Assembly: GCA_023313575.1 (NCBI GenBank)
Contig: JAJTTP010000027.1
Coordinates: 248,001 to 312,000 of the forward strand
Direction of reading: 5' to 3'
From: Eutypella sp. D-1
Lineage: Eukaryota; Ascomycota; Sordariomycetes; Xylariales; Diatrypaceae
DNA length: 64,000 nucleotides
Each line of letters starts with the position of its first letter. The stretch's first letter is position 1. The notes under the pieces were generated by a model that saw only the letters and a list, made by a program, of their open reading frames with translations, was not told the DNA's origin and searched no databases. The translations under genes were made by a program, and so were the position numbers. This document shows, piece by piece, positions 58,696 to 64,000 of the stretch.

Positions 58696-60699
58696 GCTAG
58701 TTGATACATCAGTTCGACGACCAACAGTCGTCCGACGCCTTTCCTCGATCTTATCCCTGGGTCGGCGAGGATTTAGAATAATTGGCTCACCCCAACAAGA
58801 AATGAGACCCTTCATTAATGCGTACCCATGTACATACTACATACGTGTAATCTATCCAAGACATAATAGTAATGCCCATACAGAGTTCGCTGTTGCGGCA
58901 TACAAGAAGGCTCGACTTCGTCAAGATAATACCAGGGGCCCCTATTGTGACGTAACACATCCGTAATGGCGAACAAGATCCCTCGCGACTTACAATAACG
59001 CCTACCAAAGCAATCGCATCTTAACGAACTGCCTAATGTTGGTGTACTTGGGCATTGTTTAATCTCTTACTGTGACTGACTCCGCCCACATAGCTTCCAA
59101 AATCCCTCCTACAACACCACCCGGTCCTTCGTGGTCATTTCATTCCTCTCACGATGTTGCACATCATGATGTCGAAAGCGAACTCGTGTAAGATACCTCA
59201 GCTGTCAGGTACTAGATCCGAATCCACATGTAGAGGAGCCTCCCGCCGTTAGAGTTTCGTGTCATAGTGGCACTGTTGAGTTGACCAGGAGCCCAAGAAC
59301 GTACTACATCAAGTCGACCTGTTGTAACTGAGCCTCATCCCTCGTCGGTATTATCTAGTCGCCCTTCAAGTGGTCGTCGGCATATTGACAATCACTAGAA
59401 ACCCTATCAGAAAAAACAGCGTGACATCTTGGCTTCCGCTAGCCAATGAGATGAAGCGTACCTGAATGGGCGAGCTTCGTCGTGGTCAATCAGGACATGT
59501 GTAGCAGCAATTGCGAGTGCATTCCAGGAATACGGACGTAATGCGGTTGTAGTAGCAGGGACACTCACACGACATTGGCTACGCATGGAAGTCGCTCCAG
59601 AACAGGATCATCGCACCACGGTCGATTTGCGTTATACCGGTCATCAGATATCTTCACTTTTTATCTCCAAACATGCGAAGTGCCGATCCGGCGCCGTTCC
59701 GCAGTGGCTGGGCACGTTCCCACGCCTGTTTGTCTTGCCGGGCGCTCGGGAAGTCTTGGGGTTACCCAGCAGGAACCCATGAAACGAAGGGACCTGTCAC
59801 GCAGCGTTTGGGACGGGAACAGGTGCCACCCGGCCAGGTGCAACGAGGGTTCATCCGGCCAATTGAATCCCGCTAGATCCGAAGACATCCCGAGAGCTCA
59901 TGTGGTACTGGTGCATCCCGATGAGAAACCTGTCACATAAGGGTCCCCCCCTCTTATATGCTGTCGGCAACCCAGCCGGGCGGGCGCGCAAGTCTCACGG
60001 CCCAAGCCTGTGGCATGCCTTTCGCCATTACCCATACTGCGGGTGTTGCTGGGAGGCATGGCGGCACTTCGCCAAAAAGGCTGTCGTGAAATAAAGGCAA
60101 GTCATGTTGCATTGTACTTCAAACCGAGTTTATATAGGCGTAAGCGCATAGCTGTGGTTTACAGTAGGAATCGTCGTCGATGGCTTCTGTCCTATAACCC
60201 AGATAGCACCGACGACAAAGCCCGCATCCACGGGCCGGCCCACGCGATATAATTTGAAGGCAGCTCCAGTAACCTGGCGCGCGTCAGTCGCGTCAGGTAT
60301 GCTTCATTGAGTTGGGCTTGGGACGTATTGTAGTCTGACAAATGGCATAAGAACGAGTCTTGCGAGTCCCTCTTTCGAATATATAGCAAGCTTCTATTTT
60401 GGCGACAAATCAGTAAGCAATAAGAGCATGATGCATGACAAGCATGAGAAGGATCTGGATTGTAATGTAGAATACAATTCTTAATTAGAGGGTCATTCTA
60501 GATGGAATGATATCTAAGCTGTGGCGCTCCCATACGCTTTTCGAAAGTCCAAAAGAGCTCAATGCCGACAAAAGGATGACCCCGGAACGCCCAAAATGCT
60601 GCTGAACCCACCTCCAAGCAAGTGAAAAAAGGGTATATATGTACATCTTGTCTATGCCGTATGGTAACAAGGCTGGGGACGGACAGAGAGCCCTCCTCT
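58696..60699. other. Intergenic, convergent 3' ends
   Basis: About 2 kb between the protease and MFS gene ends. The GC-richer part (59.6-60.2 kb) has overlapping open frames on both strands but none with a domain or splice support. Confidence 0.45.
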
Positions 60700-62613
60700 C
60701 TATCTCCTCCCTGCGCCGTTCAATTCCTCCATCTTCATAGCCATCTCTTCTTGCTCCTCCTCGTCTAGGAAAATCTCGTGGCCGCTGCCCTCGTAGATAC
60801 ACGTCGCGGCGGCGCAGCCGAGTGCTGACATACCGGCGATACCCCACCAACTGGCGCCGACCATGCCAACCTCGAGTCCAGAACCATACCACCAACCGCC
60901 CACTATGGGCCCGACCGTCCGGAAGCCAGCGGATACACTTTGTCCGAGGCCATGAATCGTGCCGAGCACCGTCGGGTGGGGGCTGCAGTTGTTGAGTAGA
61001 ATAATACTCGCCGGTAGTGTAATGGTCCTTCCCGTAACCTGGAGCAATAAGACGAAGATGATGCCGAACCAGATTAAGAAGCCGCTCGTGGGCTCGGGGG
61101 CGGGCGTGCTCGACGGCATGACTGCGAGGTACGGGGCGATGAAATAGGCGAGGGGGAACAGGGCCAAGAAGATCTGGAAGCCGCGGAGCGTCCCGAGGCG
61201 GGCTTGGACGGGTGGGTAAAGGAAGATCTGTAGGAGCATGCCGAGACCGCCCAGGATGGAGGTGGCGAATCCAACAGTGGCTGGTGGCATGCCTAACCCG
61301 CCGGTGAAAAGGAAAGGCAATCGGCGCGCGGCGTCCTGTTCCGGCAGGGACCGAGGCGTCGAGAGGAATAAGGTCCACAGGTTCTGGAAAGCGCCGAGGT
61401 GGAAATCGTAAAAGGCCTCCGTGACGAGCGTGAAAATGACGTTCTTGGTGAACAGGCGGCTAAACGGTAGCCTCCTCTTCAAAGCGAGCGGCGGGGCCTG
61501 CGAAACGGCGACCGTGTGTTTCTCGGCCAACTCGGTGGCCTCAGCCTCCCAGGCCTGCTGCAGGCCAATGTGATGATAGCCACCATTCGTGTTTCTTCGG
61601 AGGATGAAGTCCTTGAAGCGGGCAGCCAAGGCCAGTCCGATATCGAACTTGCCCCTTCTTGATGGTGATGTCTCCTCCAGAGCGAAGAAGACTGCCCAGC
61701 CCGCCGTGGCGAGGAGGAAAGCGTTGATGACACTGGGCAGCGCGTAGGGGTAGTCTTGAATCCAGGTGAATCCGAAGACAGCGCCCTCGCCGAAGATGCC
61801 GGGGAGATTCAAAGCTGGGTCCGCGAGAAATCCGCCCATGACTATCGAACGTTAGTCAGAAACCCGGAAATAGCCATCGCGATATGGACGTGGATCTGGA
61901 CTTACCGGGCCCTAGCAAGCCAGCAACATTAAAGCTGATGGGCAGGATCAAGAAAGCCCTGGACTGGTACTTCTTTTCCACAGTGACTTCGGCGACCATC
62001 GTCCGACTAGCGGAGTTAGCGGGGCTTTGCATGGAATGAGACAGTCAGTGGAGTGAACTTACATGATACCAACAGTGCCGTTGATGGCGCCGCCAAACAT
62101 GCGCCAGAATATCAGCCACGAGAAGCTGTTCGCGAAACCATAGCCCAGACACGAGATGGCGGTACCAAACAACCCCACGATCATGACTCTCTTCCTGCCG
62201 CACCAGACGGCGTCGGCGGCCTTGCCCCACATCATGGCAGTTAAAACCTGGGCGCCAGTGAAGGCACCTTGGAGCCACCCCGCCCTTGTCGAGATCTCGG
62301 CATCGGAGAGGTGGCTGTTGAGGTGCTTGAGCTGGAAGAAGACGAAGGCCTGTAGCGAGGCTATCTGTAAGAAGTCGACGACTCGGCTAAGGAAGAGGAG
62401 AAGGAGTTGGTCCTTCCGTGGAAGGGACATCCAGGTGACAGGGCCATCTCTGGTGGGCTCCGACTTGGACTTAAGCGACTCGCTATCGTACCCGTCGTCG
62501 CTACTGGTGTCACTCTCGGCCGGCGGAGGCATCCAGTCTGGTTTACCTTGGGAGGTACGACGAATATGTAATGAATTCATGCCGCGGCTCATGCCACTCG
62601 ATGACTCGTCCAT
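60700..62613 (-). CDS. Major facilitator superfamily transporter
   Basis: Predicted 597-residue protein in three exons: 62613-62063, 62006-61906 and 61841-60700. Introns are 56 and 64 nt, with GTAAGT donors and consistent phases. A cytosolic N-terminus of about 65 polar residues (SDTSSDDGYDSESLKSKSEP) precedes twelve hydrophobic helices. The MFS signature after helix 2 is WGKAADAVWCGRKRVMIVGL, and RTMVAEVTVEKKYQSRAF lies after helix 4. A long central loop (FILRRNTNGGYHH...) separates the halves. The type resembles yeast YCR023C and ZIFL-like carriers of the drug:H+ antiporter group, but no substrate can be assigned. Its C-terminus is acidic (LDEEEQEEMAMKMEEL). No biosynthetic gene is adjacent. 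Confidence 0.92.
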
Positions 62614-64000
62614 TTTTTCAAAAAAGAGTGTGTTTCAGGAGGGGAACGGGAGACAAATATATTAAATATAAACACATAGATGGAAACATCCGGAGGCACA
62701 CACACACATACGCGCAACACGGACCTACCAATACGAAACAAACTGTAGGGTAAGATAAGGTGACATCAAACTAACCCAGATCGAGGGATAAAGATTATAG
62801 CAAAGGGCAACTATGCCAAACAATGAGGGGACGGCAACGGGTGCCAAAGGCTGCGGAAGTAGTTTAAAAGTCCCAAAACAGAACGGCAACACGGAAAAGG
62901 CGGCAGCGAACGTAAGTGTTTCTAGTGGCAGCTTAAAGAAAGGTATGGGGGTATTAACAGATAGGAAAGGTCGACAGTGATGATACAGTACGTTGTTTCG
63001 GAGACAACTCGCTGACGCGATGTACGTCAGGAGGGTTTCGGGTATCGGTCTTTGCTATGGGCGGCTGTCGATGACGGCGCATTTAAAAAGGGTATTTATT
63101 TATGGAACACTACATCCAACACCTGAACATCACTTTATGTGTATTTCTTGGCTGCATGGGGTGGTGTGGATGGACGGGCTCGGACGGGCCATCATGGTAC
63201 AAACCTTTCTTGTATGTCCCGCCAATGCAACGCAACCTCCCACAGATTTGCAGCCTCATTGGTATTAAGGCAATTCTTGGCTTGCTGGTTTGTTGGCCCG
63301 CCTGCCCTGAGCGGAAAACCCTCCATAAACTACGATCAGCGAAGGCCCGGTTAGCCCCCACCTCCTTTTTTGCTGCTTTTAACTACTAGAATTATTTTAT
63401 CTCCTTCTACGCCTACATAATCAGCCAGTCCGCTAAAGACTAGACGAGACGGGTGGGTGTTCATAGGGCAATCTAGGTTATTGCTATTGTATTAGGGACA
63501 AAGGAAAGGCGGAGAACCTCAAGGATTCTCCTACACGCGCGCTGTACTAGCCAGTATCGTCTACTTTTCTACTATGTATGTAGTAGTGTATACTACTAGG
63601 AAAGTGGGAACTCTTCGGCTGATCTAACACGTCCAGTCGCGCGTTCGCTCGGAAAGAATTCAAATGACCGAAACCCTGATCTTTAGCGATCGATTGGTAT
63701 TGGCTGGCGGGCTGCGCTTCCGGGCTCACACATCCCAAGACATCAGGTTACACATTTGCCTACGGAATAACAAACTAGACCAGGCCTGACCAGGATCATA
63801 TGTCATTCTTCCTGTAAGAGCAAAAGAGCCATTCAACCCTATTTAAGTAAGTGAACACCACCCGAAACTAGACGCGCGGCCGTAATTTTTCGAGACTTCC
63901 AGTTATGTCAATTTAGCGCCTAAAATATCTTGAGCGGTCCCGAAGTCCTTGTTTCCTCTATGCATCATCTATGCATCTACAGTACTCATCTACTCCTCAT
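62614..64000. other. Intergenic to the window end
   Basis: Upstream region of the MFS gene. A short CA/CG-rich stretch near 62690-62720 is probably promoter or 5'UTR. Other frames are short and lack support. A gene beginning beyond the window cannot be seen. Confidence 0.45.

Noticed and set aside
59575..59940. 121-codon frame in the protease-MFS spacer
   Set aside because: Low-complexity Arg/Ser composition, competing frames on both strands, no homology recognised.
60485..61378. 297-codon minus-strand frame overlapping the MFS gene
   Set aside because: It is an alternative frame of the MFS coding exon, Arg/Pro/His rich, with no family features.

Overview
This window is nuclear DNA of a filamentous ascomycete (Pezizomycotina, probably Sordariomycetes). 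The evidence is: introns of 45-120 nt with GTANGT donors and CTRAC-type branch sites; two Zn2Cys6 regulators; a HET-domain protein; a highly reducing polyketide synthase; an RTA1 transporter; a CAP10-type GT90 and a DUF3716 protein. Gene models were built by hand from conserved reading frames, splice consensus and phase, so exon borders are predictions.

Layout. 2.9-5.7 kb: a divergent pair, a Zn2Cys6 regulator (in-frame TAG) and an NmrA-like protein (frameshift), both apparently broken. 6.1-8.2 kb: a two-exon HET protein. 9.0-15.5 kb: a gene-sparse, AT-rich tract with four predicted secreted proteins. Two of these (13.8-14.1 kb and 15.1-15.5 kb) are tiny three-exon genes with the same six-cysteine plan and the same two phase-0 intron positions. 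17.4-19.1 kb: the nine-exon core gene OLA1. 20.6-24.4 kb: a large protein with a fungal STAND-type N-terminal helical domain and weak ankyrin-like repeats; its frame holds one TAA.

24.6-44.2 kb is a biosynthetic gene cluster: a highly reducing PKS (KS-AT-DH-MT-ER-KR-ACP) facing, across a 2.2 kb divergent promoter, a condensation-adenylation protein with no carrier domain. An RTA1-like membrane protein, a TfdA/TauD-family dioxygenase and a Zn2Cys6 regulator follow. The plausible scheme is that the PKS makes a reduced, methylated chain, the condensation protein releases or conjugates it, the dioxygenase tailors it, and RTA1 and the regulator serve tolerance and control. The product cannot be named from sequence alone.

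46.0-48.6 kb: a membrane-anchored GT90 glycosyltransferase. 48.6-50.6 kb: non-coding, with a candidate tRNA-derived SINE and a CA-rich minisatellite. 50.6-51.2 kb: an unrecognised 221-residue protein whose stop codon lies in the loop of a perfect 16-bp inverted repeat. 53.3-54.4 kb: a DUF3716 protein. 57.2-58.7 kb: a secreted subtilisin of the proteinase K type. 60.7-62.6 kb: an MFS transporter. The remaining intergenic DNA carries no gene I can support.
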